Of a stretch of 64,000 bases of DNA, positions 44,366 to 52,572 are shown piece by piece (the first letter of the stretch is position 1; each line of letters begins with the position of its first letter). The position numbers and the translations under genes were made by a program. This stretch comes from Nitrososphaerota archaeon. GTDB taxonomy: Archaea > Thermoproteota > Nitrososphaeria_A > Caldarchaeales > Calditenuaceae. The notes beneath the pieces were generated by a model. It did not search any database. It saw only the letters and a program-made list of their open reading frames with translations, and was not told the origin of the DNA. Location of the stretch: the NCBI GenBank assembly GCA_009889515.1, contig WUQR01000139.1:186001-250000 (forward strand), given 5' to 3'.

Positions 44366-45130
44366 TCAAGGAGTGGCGTTGGCTAGGAACCCGCCGTCAA
44401 TCACGAAGACTTGGCCGGTGATGTAGGAGGCCTCGGGGCTTGCCAAGAACGCCGCCAGCCTCCCCACCTCCTCTGGGGTTCCAAGCCTGCCAAGAGGTAT
44501 TCTCTTGAGTAATCTCTCGAGGTCGAGTGTCCCCTCCTCTATCCGCCGCTTAACCATGTCGGTTGCAATGAATCCCGGTGCTATAGCGTTGACCGTGACA
44601 CCATGCGGCGCCAACTCAAGGGCTAGGGTGCGGGTCAGACCCAGTATACCCGACTTAGAAGAGGCGTAGGCCGCTCTGCACCCGATGCCCATGAAGGAGG
44701 TCACCGAGGCTATGTTGATAATCCTACCCCACTTCCTACTTGACATGTATTTGGCGGCGCGCCTCGAGCAGATGAAGGGGGCCTTAAGGTTTACAGCCAA
44801 CACCCAGTCCCACTCGTCAAGGCCTAGCTCCGATGCGGGCTTGGCAACGTTGACCCCCGCATTATTAACGAGTATGTCGACTCTGCCCATCCTCTCGACT
44901 GTCTCGTCCACTAACCTATCACATGCCTCGGCCCGGGATAGGTCTGCTGCAAGCTCCACAAAGTCTGCACCCAGCTCGGTGAGGGTCTGAGCAGTCTCCC
45001 TCAAACCCTCTATACGGGTCGCGTGTATAGCTAGCTTCGCCCCCTCCCTAGCCATCTCTACAGCTATGCCCCTACCAATCCCCCTGCTCGAACCGGTTAC
45101 CAGAGCTACTAGCCCGTCAAGCCTGCCCAA
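44366..45130 (-). CDS. short-chain dehydrogenase/reductase (FabG-like)
   Basis: A 254-residue classical SDR. It has the NADP-binding [18 protein letters not shown], the NNAGVN strand, catalytic Ser around [11 protein letters not shown] and the YASSKSG active-site Tyr-Lys, then [15 protein letters not shown]. Substrate class is beta-ketoacyl or a sugar/alcohol; FabG is the closest general match. It precedes the MocA-like gene on the same strand in a loose run. Confidence 0.88.
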   Translation of the reverse strand: MGRLDGLVALVTGSSRGIGRGIAVEMAREGAKLAIHATRIEGLRETAQTLTELGADFVELAADLSRAEACDRLVDETVERMGRVDILVNNAGVNVAKPASELGLDEWDWVLAVNLKAPFICSRRAAKYMSSRKWGRIINIASVTSFMGIGCRAAYASSKSGILGLTRTLALELAPHGVTVNAIAPGFIATDMVKRRIEEGTLDLERLLKRIPLGRLGTPEEVGRLAAFLASPEASYITGQVFVIDGGFLANATP

Positions 45131-45182
45131 ACCGTCCAGCCTCCGCCAAATCCGAGCCCCATAGTGGATAAATCAATTTTAC

Positions 45183-45779
45183 CTAGCTGGGTTTCAGGAT
45201 TTTTGCCAATCTCTCCAAGTCCCCGGGCGTATCTACGTCCATAAGCATCTCCTCAGGCACTTCGAGAAGCGCCGCCTCGGATAGGTGCCGGAAAATAACG
45301 CTCTTCGCGCCCCTATCACCCTCCAATCCAATCAGCTCGTTGTAGAGGCTCTTGTGGAAGGCGGCCGGGTTTCGAGGCTCGCCTCCCACGGCGGCGCAGG
45401 ATAGAGGGTGCCCTCCCTGAAGCACTAGGTTGGCTAGGAGCGCTGGTATGGAGGGATGGACTAGGGGCTGGTCGGCAACCATTATGACCACCGCCTCCGA
45501 GTCGTGGGAGACTTCAATCACACCCCTTCTAATACTGCTTGAAACCCCCTCCTCCCACTCCTTGTTAACCACAGGCCTAACGCCTGGGGGAAGGACCTCT
45601 CTAACCCTCTCCGCCTCATGTCCAACAACCACTACCACCTCAGCACAGCCTGAGGCAAGCGCCGCCTCAACACTCCACGAAACCAGCGGCTTACCTGAGA
45701 GTGTTGTTAGAAGCTTGTTCGCCCCCATCCGCTTCGACCCACCCGCTGCTAAAACAATCACCGAGAACCTCGACAACAC
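45183..45779 (-). CDS. MocA/MobA-like molybdopterin nucleotidyltransferase
   Basis: A 198-residue NTP transferase with the characteristic start VIVLAAGGSKRMGANKLLTTL, the metal/nucleotide site VVIMVADQPLVHP and the MDVDTPGDLERL end. MocA enzymes add CMP to molybdopterin to make the cofactor used by CO dehydrogenase- and xanthine dehydrogenase-type enzymes, so this gene could serve the orphan large subunit at 8.4-10.7 kb. Start GTG or TTG. A gtttatacc TATA lies upstream. Confidence 0.8.
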   Translation of the reverse strand: MLSRFSVIVLAAGGSKRMGANKLLTTLSGKPLVSWSVEAALASGCAEVVVVVGHEAERVREVLPPGVRPVVNKEWEEGVSSSIRRGVIEVSHDSEAVVIMVADQPLVHPSIPALLANLVLQGGHPLSCAAVGGEPRNPAAFHKSLYNELIGLEGDRGAKSVIFRHLSEAALLEVPEEMLMDVDTPGDLERLAKILKPS

Positions 45780-45879
45780 ACAAACATGGTGGCTGTGGTG
45801 GTATAAACCCTTCGTGGAATAGCTGGGACAGCAAAATTCTTATATTATTGATAATCTCACTATATTTTGCGTGTGAGGT

Positions 45880-46050
45880 ATGCCGGCGCGAAAAGCTAAG
45901 GGGTCGGCAAAGGCTAAGAAGGGTGGAAAGAAGACGGCGCGCGCGAAGGGGAAGAAGGCTGCAGCCAAGAAGAAGGCTGCGGCCAAGAAGCCTGCCGCGA
46001 AGCCAGCTCCTCCAGAGGCGCCGCCTGCACAGACGCAGCAGGGCCAGTAG
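45880..46050 (+). CDS. tiny Lys/Ala-rich basic protein (chromatin-like)
   Basis: A 56-residue protein, too short for routine gene finders. It is about one third lysine and one third alanine, with repeats of the type KKAAAKKKAAAKKPAAK, then an acidic/proline and glutamine tail (PPEAPPAQTQQGQ). A cttatatta box (about 45838-45846) lies upstream and gtgaggt precedes the ATG. The composition resembles the tail of histone H1 or bacterial HupB/Hc1, so it may bind DNA. No fold is expected from this composition. Convergent with secG. Confidence 0.65.
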   Translation: MPARKAKGSAKAKKGGKKTARAKGKKAAAKKKAAAKKPAAKPAPPEAPPAQTQQGQ

Positions 46051-46082
46051 AAGAGGCCCTGCCGCTACCACATACACCTCCT

Positions 46083-46095
46083 ACATTTTTTCCTC
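46083..46095. terminator. T-rich tract between basic protein and secG
   Basis: Six T (46086-46091) after the basic-protein gene, between two convergent genes; suitable as a terminator for the plus-strand gene. Confidence 0.4.
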
Positions 46096-46127
46096 ACCAT
46101 CTTCAGGCTGGTTTTTAGGGGGACTCC

Positions 46128-46313
46128 CTATATTGGGAAGAGGACTCGAAACAGTAGTACCATTGCTATCAAGAGGCCGCCGGCCAGCAATATTATCTGG
46201 GGCTTGAGCTTAATACCTTTGGTCTCCTCCTCAAAGAATCTTAGTAGCCCTGCCCCAGTGGCTGGCAGGGGCGCCTCCCTCCTACGCCTCCGCGAGCCTG
46301 ACACGCCTCCCAA
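46128..46313 (-). CDS. secG: Sec61-beta/SecG-type preprotein translocase subunit
   Basis: A 61-residue subunit of the archaeal Sec translocon. The core RRRREAPLPATGAGLLRFFEE is the Sec61-beta signature, followed by one membrane helix near the C-terminus (ILLAGGLLIAMVLLFRVLF). The length and layout are typical. Start is TTG 46313, with ggataaatatgg TATA on the minus strand near 46325-46340. An in-frame GTG three codons later is possible. Confidence 0.92.
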   Translation of the reverse strand: MGGVSGSRRRRREAPLPATGAGLLRFFEEETKGIKLKPQIILLAGGLLIAMVLLFRVLFPI

Positions 46314-46460
46314 ATATCCGCCCCCATATTTATCCGTTCACAGCCATCAAGCATGTCGCAGGGACTCCCCGGAGATTTATCAGGTAATACGGGTTAATGG
46401 CCCCGCGACCCCCCACCTTCAGGATTTATCTATGGAGACGGGCGGCAGGGCCTCTGAACA

Positions 46461-47240
46461 ATGGCTAGGATTATTGAGTATATCAGGGCCAGGGCCCTTG
46501 GGAGGGGGCGCAGAGTAAGGGAGGCGCCAGACTCCTACAGTTCGAGACTATCATCCGCCCTCATGATGCTTAACACCCAGATTAACCGTTTGAAGAACAA
46601 GTATGCGGGGCTGGAGGCTCGTGGGAGGGAGTATTTTGAGCGGTGTATCCAAGCCCTCCAGATGGGTGATGAGGGCTACGCGGCCATTTATGCCGGTGAG
46701 ATAGCCGAGCTCCGTAGGATTGCGAGGATTGTCCTCCAGTCCCTCCTAGTCCTCGAGCAGGTTAGGGTAAGGATGGAGAGTCTTCTGGAGCTCCGGGAGA
46801 TCATAGGGCTGGCGCCCGTGCTGAAGGGGTTGTTGGAGCGTGTCAGGATGGAGATTGTGAAGGTTGTCCCGGAGGCCGCTGAGAGCCTAGACAGCCTTAG
46901 TGGCGCGATAGACAGTCTAATAGCCGGCTCTGGCATGTCGATAAGCCTCCCCTCCCAAGAGGCTGACCAAGAAGAGCTCTCCGACGAGGCCATGAGGATA
47001 CTTGACGAGGCTAGGGCCATTATTGCGCAGAAGATGGCGGAGAGCTTCCCGGAAGTCCCAACACTCACGTCCAAAGAACGCATGATCTACAACTACATCT
47101 CCTCCCTCCCTGAGGGCTCGGTACTTGAGGTTGAAACATGCTCCCGGGCCCTTGGGATACCTGAGGAGGAGGTGGAGGAGGTTCTGAGGCGGCTGGAGGA
47201 GAAGGGCCTAATAGAGGTCAGCCAGGGCGAGCTGACATAG
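46461..47240 (+). CDS. ESCRT-III (CdvB/Snf7-family) protein with winged helix
   Basis: A 259-residue ESCRT-III homologue, the membrane-remodelling filament used in TACK archaeal cell division and vesicle formation. Residues 20-170 are the helical Snf7 core with basic first helix and acidic later helices (for example LALQMGDEGYAAIYAGEIAEL-like region). The last 60 residues form a winged helix (SKERMIYNYISSLPEGSVLEV and EEVLRRLEEKGLIEV). cdvA and cdvC are not in the window, so this may be one of several paralogues. It diverges from secG. Confidence 0.85.
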   Translation: MARIIEYIRARALGRGRRVREAPDSYSSRLSSALMMLNTQINRLKNKYAGLEARGREYFERCIQALQMGDEGYAAIYAGEIAELRRIARIVLQSLLVLEQVRVRMESLLELREIIGLAPVLKGLLERVRMEIVKVVPEAAESLDSLSGAIDSLIAGSGMSISLPSQEADQEELSDEAMRILDEARAIIAQKMAESFPEVPTLTSKERMIYNYISSLPEGSVLEVETCSRALGIPEEEVEEVLRRLEEKGLIEVSQGELT

Positions 47241-47254
47241 GATACATCGCTGCC

Positions 47255-48709
47255 TCAGTAGGCCCTCGAGACGTAGAGATAAGTCCTGCCAGGTGAGCCG
47301 CAGACAATACAGGGCCTATCACTCTTCTCGTCAACATCGTAGCGATATCCACGCACCTCCGCACCCATTGCACTCTTTAGTGAGAGGGCGCACTCTTCCC
47401 TTCCACACCAGCTAACCCTACATATCTTGCCCAGATCAACACTCTTTGCACCCTCCTCTAGGCTTTTTGCATCTACTATCTGCTCCCAGAGCCTCTTCTT
47501 CGAGCGCTCAGAGAGGTTCCGGGCTATGTCCTCAAGTACCCTTGCAACCTCCTCCCTCAACTTCTCAATAGGCGCGCTAAACTTCTCACCAGTGTCCCGC
47601 CTCGCAAGCACCACGGCCCTCTTCTCAACATCCCTCGGACCCACCTCAACCCTCAGCGGCACACCCCTCCTCTCCCAATAATAGTACTTCTCACCCGGCG
47701 TGGCGTCCTCGCGGTCGTCAAGCCTCACCCTGTAGCCCGGCCTTAAAAGACTATACACCTCCCTAGCGTACTCATACACTTCAGCCTCCCTACCCTTATA
47801 CGGTATGGGGACGATTACGATCTGGATTGGCGCCACCCAGGGCGGGAAGATTGGTCCTAGGTCGTCTCCGTGCTGTGCAATGATGGCTGCGAGGACCCTA
47901 CTGTAGCCGAAGCCATAGCAGAGCTGCCAGGCATAGTCCTTACCCCCCTCCTTCTTCTCAAAGACTATGCCGAAGACCCTGGAGAAGTTTGTCCCCAGGT
48001 TGTGGACCGTCGCAACCTGGTTGACTTTCCCGTCAGGATTCCACGCATCAAACGCTATAGAGTATTCCGCGCCTGCGAACTTGTCGAAGTCAGGCCTCCG
48101 AAGGGTGAGGTAGGCAATCCCCAGCTCGTCCAACACCTTTCTATAGATCTCGACGGCCTTCCTCACCTGCGCCTCTGCCTCCTCCCTAGTGGCATGGGCT
48201 GTGTGGGCTTCATTCCACGGAATCTCTCTAACCCTGTAGAGGGCCCTAGTAGCCTTTGTCTCGTAGCGGTATACCGCGCAGCTTTGGTGGACCTTCAGTG
48301 GAAGGTCTGAGTGGTTGTTGATCCAGAGGGCGAACATCGGGTACATTATGGTCTCTGAGGTGGGCCTGAGTATGAGTGGGGCCTCCTCCTGGACTTCGCT
48401 CTCCCCAGTCCGAAGCTTACCGACCGCGAAAACCTCGCCCATGAACCCCTTGATGTGCTCAGCCTCGCGCGAGAAATTCTCCAGCGTAGCTACTAGTGGA
48501 TAATACATGGGAAGGTGTCCGTCCTCCTCGAGGAGCTCCTCAAGCCTCCTCCTAATCCTCTCAATGACGAACCACCCATTCTCAAGGTAGACGATAAACC
48601 CCTTCACAGGATACCTGTTGTCGGCTATCCGCGCCGTTAGGAGGACGTTATCAAACCACTCACTGAACCGCTCGAACTTCTCGGATTCCTTGGCAATAAA
48701 TCCTCCCAA
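47255..48709 (-). CDS. proS: prolyl-tRNA synthetase, archaeal type
   Basis: A 484-residue class II synthetase that charges tRNA-Pro. Motifs include ILRPTSETIMYPMFALWI (motif 2 region), YRYETKATRALYRVREIPWNEAHTAH, and the zinc-binding C-terminus with GREECALS and CIVCGSPG. Start is TTG 48709; tttaaata at 48729-48736 gives a leaderless-mRNA spacing. It converges with cdvB and lies 67 bases from tRNA-Ala on the same strand. Confidence 0.94.
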   Translation of the reverse strand: MGGFIAKESEKFERFSEWFDNVLLTARIADNRYPVKGFIVYLENGWFVIERIRRRLEELLEEDGHLPMYYPLVATLENFSREAEHIKGFMGEVFAVGKLRTGESEVQEEAPLILRPTSETIMYPMFALWINNHSDLPLKVHQSCAVYRYETKATRALYRVREIPWNEAHTAHATREEAEAQVRKAVEIYRKVLDELGIAYLTLRRPDFDKFAGAEYSIAFDAWNPDGKVNQVATVHNLGTNFSRVFGIVFEKKEGGKDYAWQLCYGFGYSRVLAAIIAQHGDDLGPIFPPWVAPIQIVIVPIPYKGREAEVYEYAREVYSLLRPGYRVRLDDREDATPGEKYYYWERRGVPLRVEVGPRDVEKRAVVLARRDTGEKFSAPIEKLREEVARVLEDIARNLSERSKKRLWEQIVDAKSLEEGAKSVDLGKICRVSWCGREECALSLKSAMGAEVRGYRYDVDEKSDRPCIVCGSPGRTYLYVSRAY

Positions 48710-48776
48710 TCTGACGCATCAGCCCCGATATTTAAAAATAAACCCCTCTGAGAGCGGCACAACAACTGGAAAACCT

Positions 48777-48873
48777 TGGACCGGCCGGGATTCGAACCCG
48801 GGACCTCCCGCGTTCTCGGCGGAGCGAGGCCTCCGCTTGCGAGGCGGGCGATCTACCGCTGATCTACCGGCCC
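48777..48873 (-). tRNA. tRNA-Ala(CGC) with 25-nt intron
   Basis: A full cloverleaf on the minus strand: acceptor GGGCCGG/CCGGTCC with the alanine-identity G3:U70 pair and A73, anticodon loop CTCGCAC with anticodon CGC. A 25-base intron (48813-48837 on the plus strand) interrupts the loop at the canonical 37/38 site. It forms an ideal bulge-helix-bulge: center ctcg/cgag, bulges caa and aac. Mature length 72 bases before CCA. Confidence 0.92.
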
Positions 48874-48954
48874 ACCCTCTTCAAATTCGCGTGGGGCTGG
48901 CCGTATATGTAGGTTCATGGGATTATGTGTCTAGGCTCTGCCAGGGTGGTGGGG

Positions 48955-50136
48955 CTAGACGTGTTTCTGGGGCTGGTTCCACGCTACGAGTATCTCGCTG
49001 GTGTCTTTGAGCATGTTTCCCGTGGCTATGCAGATGACCTTGTCGTCTCTGCCGAGCCAGCCCTCCTCCACAAGCCTCTTGACGCCCGCTATTGGTGCGG
49101 CTCCCGCGGGCTCGGTCGCAATTCCCTCAGTCGTTGCTAGGAGCCTCAGGGCTTGGAGGATTTCCTCGTCGCTTACCTTGACTGCCGTTCCACCTGACTC
49201 CTTTATTGCGCGGACCCCCTTTTTCCAGTTTATCGGCCTGCCTATCCTGATGGCGGTTGCTATCGTCTCAGGGTTTGGCCAGTCTGGGAGCCTGTCCAAG
49301 CCCCTGCTAAGCATCTCGACGATTGGTGCGGCTCCCGCGGCCTGCACCCCCACCAGCCTGGGTGCCGTGTTGATGAGTCCGTGGTCGAGGAGTTCTCGGA
49401 ATCCTTTCCAGTAGGCGGAGATGTTTCCAGAGTTGCCCACCGGTAGCACGACTACATAGTCTGTCTCACCACCCATCTGCTCCCAGAGTTCGAAGGCTGC
49501 AGTCTTCTGCCCCTCAATCCTCCACGGGTTCACCGAGTTTAGAATATAGGCCTCGCCGCCACTCCTCTCTATTACTAGTCTCAAGGCGTCGTCAAAGCTT
49601 CCCGAGACCTGGTGGATTCTGGCCCCAAACATCCTAGCCTGGAAGAGCTTTCCCAGAGCTATCTTTCCCTCGGGCACGTAGACTCTACACTCAAGACCTG
49701 CCCTAGCTGCGTAGGCGGCTAGGGAGGCTGAAGTGTTGCCGGTTGAGGCGCAGACCACACTCCTCGCCCCTAGCGTGCAGGCCATCGAGACGCCCACGCT
49801 CATGCCACGGTCCTTGAAGCTCCCCGTAGGGTTGAGCCCCTCCAGCTTGACATACAGCTCCCTGACACCGACCGTCTCCGCGAGCCTCTCAGCCCTCAGG
49901 AGCCTAGTATAACCCTCCCCTAGGCTAACTATCCGGGTGAAAAAGCTGGGCAGCAGCTCCCTATACCGCCAAATGCTCTGAACCCGTCCCCCAAGACTGT
50001 CCAGCCTGAAAACATCTCCACCCTCAATCCTCGCTTCTAATAGATCACCGCACCTCCGACACCTGTATACTATCTCGTTGTAGGGGTAGGTCTCGCCGCA
50101 CGTTATACATACAAGCTGATACTCCTGAGGAGGCAC
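48955..50136 (-). CDS. thrC: threonine synthase
   Basis: A 393-residue PLP enzyme that makes threonine from O-phosphohomoserine. The N-terminus has a zinc-ribbon (CITCGETYPYNEIVYRCRRCG), the PLP lysine sits in NPTGSFKDRGMSVG, and the phosphate loop is PVGNSGNISAY. All catalytic motifs appear intact. It is separate from the LysW cluster. The 95-residue membrane gene follows upstream, 17 bases away. Confidence 0.93.
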   Translation of the reverse strand: MPPQEYQLVCITCGETYPYNEIVYRCRRCGDLLEARIEGGDVFRLDSLGGRVQSIWRYRELLPSFFTRIVSLGEGYTRLLRAERLAETVGVRELYVKLEGLNPTGSFKDRGMSVGVSMACTLGARSVVCASTGNTSASLAAYAARAGLECRVYVPEGKIALGKLFQARMFGARIHQVSGSFDDALRLVIERSGGEAYILNSVNPWRIEGQKTAAFELWEQMGGETDYVVVLPVGNSGNISAYWKGFRELLDHGLINTAPRLVGVQAAGAAPIVEMLSRGLDRLPDWPNPETIATAIRIGRPINWKKGVRAIKESGGTAVKVSDEEILQALRLLATTEGIATEPAGAAPIAGVKRLVEEGWLGRDDKVICIATGNMLKDTSEILVAWNQPQKHV

Positions 50137-50152
50137 CGTCTCAACCTATGGC

Positions 50153-50440
50153 TCAGGCTAGGATTGCAAGGATGCTGGCGACCAAGAGGGCGGCAAACAC
50201 TGCGATGGCGATGTAGGGGAAGACAGTCATTGCCCCCATCTCGAGGGAGAAGAGCGCCTGCATCATCTGGACCGAGATGACTAGGCCTACTACTCCGAGC
50301 ACCTTGACAGCCAGCCTCACAAAAAGCTGCGGCCTCGGCCTAACCATTAGGAAGACACCAGCCAGCACAAATCCAGGGGGGACATTTAAATCTACGCCCA
50401 AGCCCGCCCCCACCAGCGTAGTAAACTCTCGCACAACCAT
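50153..50440 (-). CDS. small membrane protein
   Basis: A 95-residue protein with two or three membrane helices (near residues 20-38, 45-60 and 72-94). The N-terminus is short and the rest is hydrophobic, with no known motif. It lies just before thrC on the same strand and could be in the same transcript. Function unknown. Confidence 0.5.
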   Translation of the reverse strand: MVVREFTTLVGAGLGVDLNVPPGFVLAGVFLMVRPRPQLFVRLAVKVLGVVGLVISVQMMQALFSLEMGAMTVFPYIAIAVFAALLVASILAILA

Positions 50441-50551
50441 CTCCCCTGTGAGGCGTTCCCCACCATCTCAAGAAAACACTTAGCAAAAGCTGGCAACATC
50501 TTCCTCTCCAATCCTTGGAGAGAAGCGCGTCTATTCTTTCGAAATAGCAGG

Positions 50552-50559
50552 ACTTAAAT
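50552..50559 (+). promoter_or_regulatory. TATA box for glmS
   Basis: acttaaat lies 26-33 bases before the ATG at 50585, a leaderless-mRNA arrangement. Confidence 0.5.
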
Positions 50560-50584
50560 GCGGGGGGAGCCTACTCGCGGCTAA

Positions 50585-52402
50585 ATGTGCGGCATTGTGG
50601 GCTACGCAGGCGCGGAGAGCGCAGCGCCTATATTGTTGAGGGCTTTGAAGAGGCTTGAATACCGTGGGTACGACTCGGCCGGAGTGGCGACAGTCTACGC
50701 GGGTGAGGTTGTGGTTAGGAAGGATGCGGGCAGGGTTAATGAGATCAATGCGAGGCTGAAGCTGGATTCCATGCCCGGCACCCTTGGGATAGCCCACACG
50801 AGATGGGCCACCCACGGCGCCCCAACGGCACTGAACGCACACCCCCACACCGACTGCAGCGGAAGGATAGCCATAGTTCACAACGGAGTGATCGAAAACT
50901 ACCTAGCCTTGAAGAAGGAGCTCCTAGACCTCGACCACGCCCTAGCATCTAGGACGGACAGCGAGGTCATAGCTCATCTGGTCGAGGAGTATTTGAGGAG
51001 GGGTGAGGAGCTGGAGCAGGCTTTTAGGAAGGCTCTCCAGAGGCTTGAGGGGTCCTATGCAGTCGCTCTCGTCTCCTCTTTGAGCCCGGAGAAAATCCTT
51101 GCAGCTAGGAGGGAGGCTCCGCTCATCATAGGGGTTGGGAGGGGCTTTAACATGGTGGCCTCGGACATCACCGCCCTCCTAGACATGACCAAGGAGATGG
51201 TCTTCCTGCATGACGGAGACATGGTGGTCTTGACTAGCAGCGGCTACAGAATCCTACGGATAGATACGGGTGAGGCTGTTGAGAGGCCGGTCAAGATAGT
51301 GGACCTAACAGTCGAGATGGCTGAGAAGCAGGGATACCCACACTTCATGCTCAAAGAGATATTTGAACAGCCTGAGACTCTTAGGAACTCCCTCAGACTC
51401 CAGATCGAGTATGTAGACCTTCTAGCGGAGCTCCTCGACAGGGGGCGCACAGTATTTCTCCTCGGTGCGGGGACCTCGTATAACGCATGTGTTGCTGGCT
51501 CATACCTCTTCTCACAGGTTGCCCGGCTCCCCACCTTTCCCGTAATAGCCTCCGAGTTCATACCCAATTATGGAGCCTCCATAGGTGTCGACACTGTCAT
51601 CTTGGCTGTAAGCCAGTCCGGCGAGACCGCCGACGTGCTCAGTGCGCTAGAGTATGCTCGAATGAGGGCCTGCACGATACTCGGAATCACCAATACGGTC
51701 GGCTCAACTTTGACGAGGGTCTCGAGAGCCTATGTCCTCCAGAACGCCGGGCCTGAGATAGGGGTGGCGGCAACCAAGACCTTCACATCGCAAGTATTAG
51801 TGCTGGCCAAGATTGCCCTCCGCCTCGCAAGGCTTAGGGGGAAGATAGCCCAGTACGAGATTGACGAGTTCAACTCTTGGCTGGAGAGGGTTCCACAAGC
51901 TGTTTCCGAGACTTTGACGAGGGTTCATGAGCCTGTAAGGCGTCTGGCGGAGAGGATTGCTGAGAGCAGGGTAGTATTCATCCTCGGCCGCGGAGTATCC
52001 TACAGCACGGCCCTAGAGGGCCGGCTCAAACTCATGGAGCTCTCCTACATCCCCTGCATAACCTACCCGGCAGGCGAGAGTAAGCACGGCCCCATAAGCG
52101 TGGTAGAGAGCGGTGTCCCAGTCATATTCGTGGCGCCGCCAGACGAGTACCGGAAACTAAACATAGGCAGCATAATGGAGATGAAGGCCAGAGGCGCCTA
52201 CACAGTCGTCGTGGGAGACGCCTCAGACCAAGAGCTGAAACAGCTGGCCGACTACTACATAGAGATGCCGAAGATCCATCCTCTCCTCTCACCCACAACC
52301 TACACCATCCCCTTCCAGCTCCTCGCATACTACACAGCCCTCGTCAAAGGACACGACCCGGACAAGCCCCGAAACCTCGCCAAATCCATAACAGTCCCAT
52401 AG
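50585..52402 (+). CDS. glmS: glucosamine-6-phosphate synthase (glutamine amidotransferase)
   Basis: A 605-residue enzyme that makes glucosamine 6-phosphate from fructose 6-phosphate and glutamine for surface sugar synthesis. The N-terminal CGIVGYAG has the catalytic Cys2, the amidotransferase domain shows LEYRGYDSAGVAT and AHTRWATHGAP, and two SIS sugar-binding domains follow (LGAGTSYNACVAG, SQSGETADVL, LGRGVSYSTALEG). The C-terminal PRNLAKSITV is the normal end. Length matches GlmS. Confidence 0.95.
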   Translation: MCGIVGYAGAESAAPILLRALKRLEYRGYDSAGVATVYAGEVVVRKDAGRVNEINARLKLDSMPGTLGIAHTRWATHGAPTALNAHPHTDCSGRIAIVHNGVIENYLALKKELLDLDHALASRTDSEVIAHLVEEYLRRGEELEQAFRKALQRLEGSYAVALVSSLSPEKILAARREAPLIIGVGRGFNMVASDITALLDMTKEMVFLHDGDMVVLTSSGYRILRIDTGEAVERPVKIVDLTVEMAEKQGYPHFMLKEIFEQPETLRNSLRLQIEYVDLLAELLDRGRTVFLLGAGTSYNACVAGSYLFSQVARLPTFPVIASEFIPNYGASIGVDTVILAVSQSGETADVLSALEYARMRACTILGITNTVGSTLTRVSRAYVLQNAGPEIGVAATKTFTSQVLVLAKIALRLARLRGKIAQYEIDEFNSWLERVPQAVSETLTRVHEPVRRLAERIAESRVVFILGRGVSYSTALEGRLKLMELSYIPCITYPAGESKHGPISVVESGVPVIFVAPPDEYRKLNIGSIMEMKARGAYTVVVGDASDQELKQLADYYIEMPKIHPLLSPTTYTIPFQLLAYYTALVKGHDPDKPRNLAKSITVP

Positions 52403-52437
52403 CAAGGTTTTTGAAATTCGTCAAACAGCGTGTTAAT

Positions 52438-52529
52438 GGGCCCGTGGCCTAGAAGGATAAGGCGGCGGCCTCCTAAGCCGCAGAGCGTTAAAGGCGCGGA
52501 AACCGTGGGTTCGAGTCCCACCGGGCCCG
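52438..52529 (+). tRNA. tRNA-Arg(CCT) with 18-nt intron in the variable loop
   Basis: Acceptor GGGCCCG/CGGGCCC, D-arm GCCTAGAAGGATAAGGC, anticodon stem GCGGC/GCCGC with loop CTCCTAA (anticodon CCT), T-stem GTGGG/CCCAC. Between the anticodon stem and T-arm lie 23 bases rather than five. Removing 52484-52501 (18 bases) leaves AGACC, and the flanks form a bulge-helix-bulge: center ccgc/gcgg with bulges aga and aaa. That places the intron at positions 45/46. Mature length 74. Confidence 0.88.
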
Positions 52530-52572
52530 CATTTATATAATGAGACACCAGCAAGATTGGGGTGAAAAGAGA

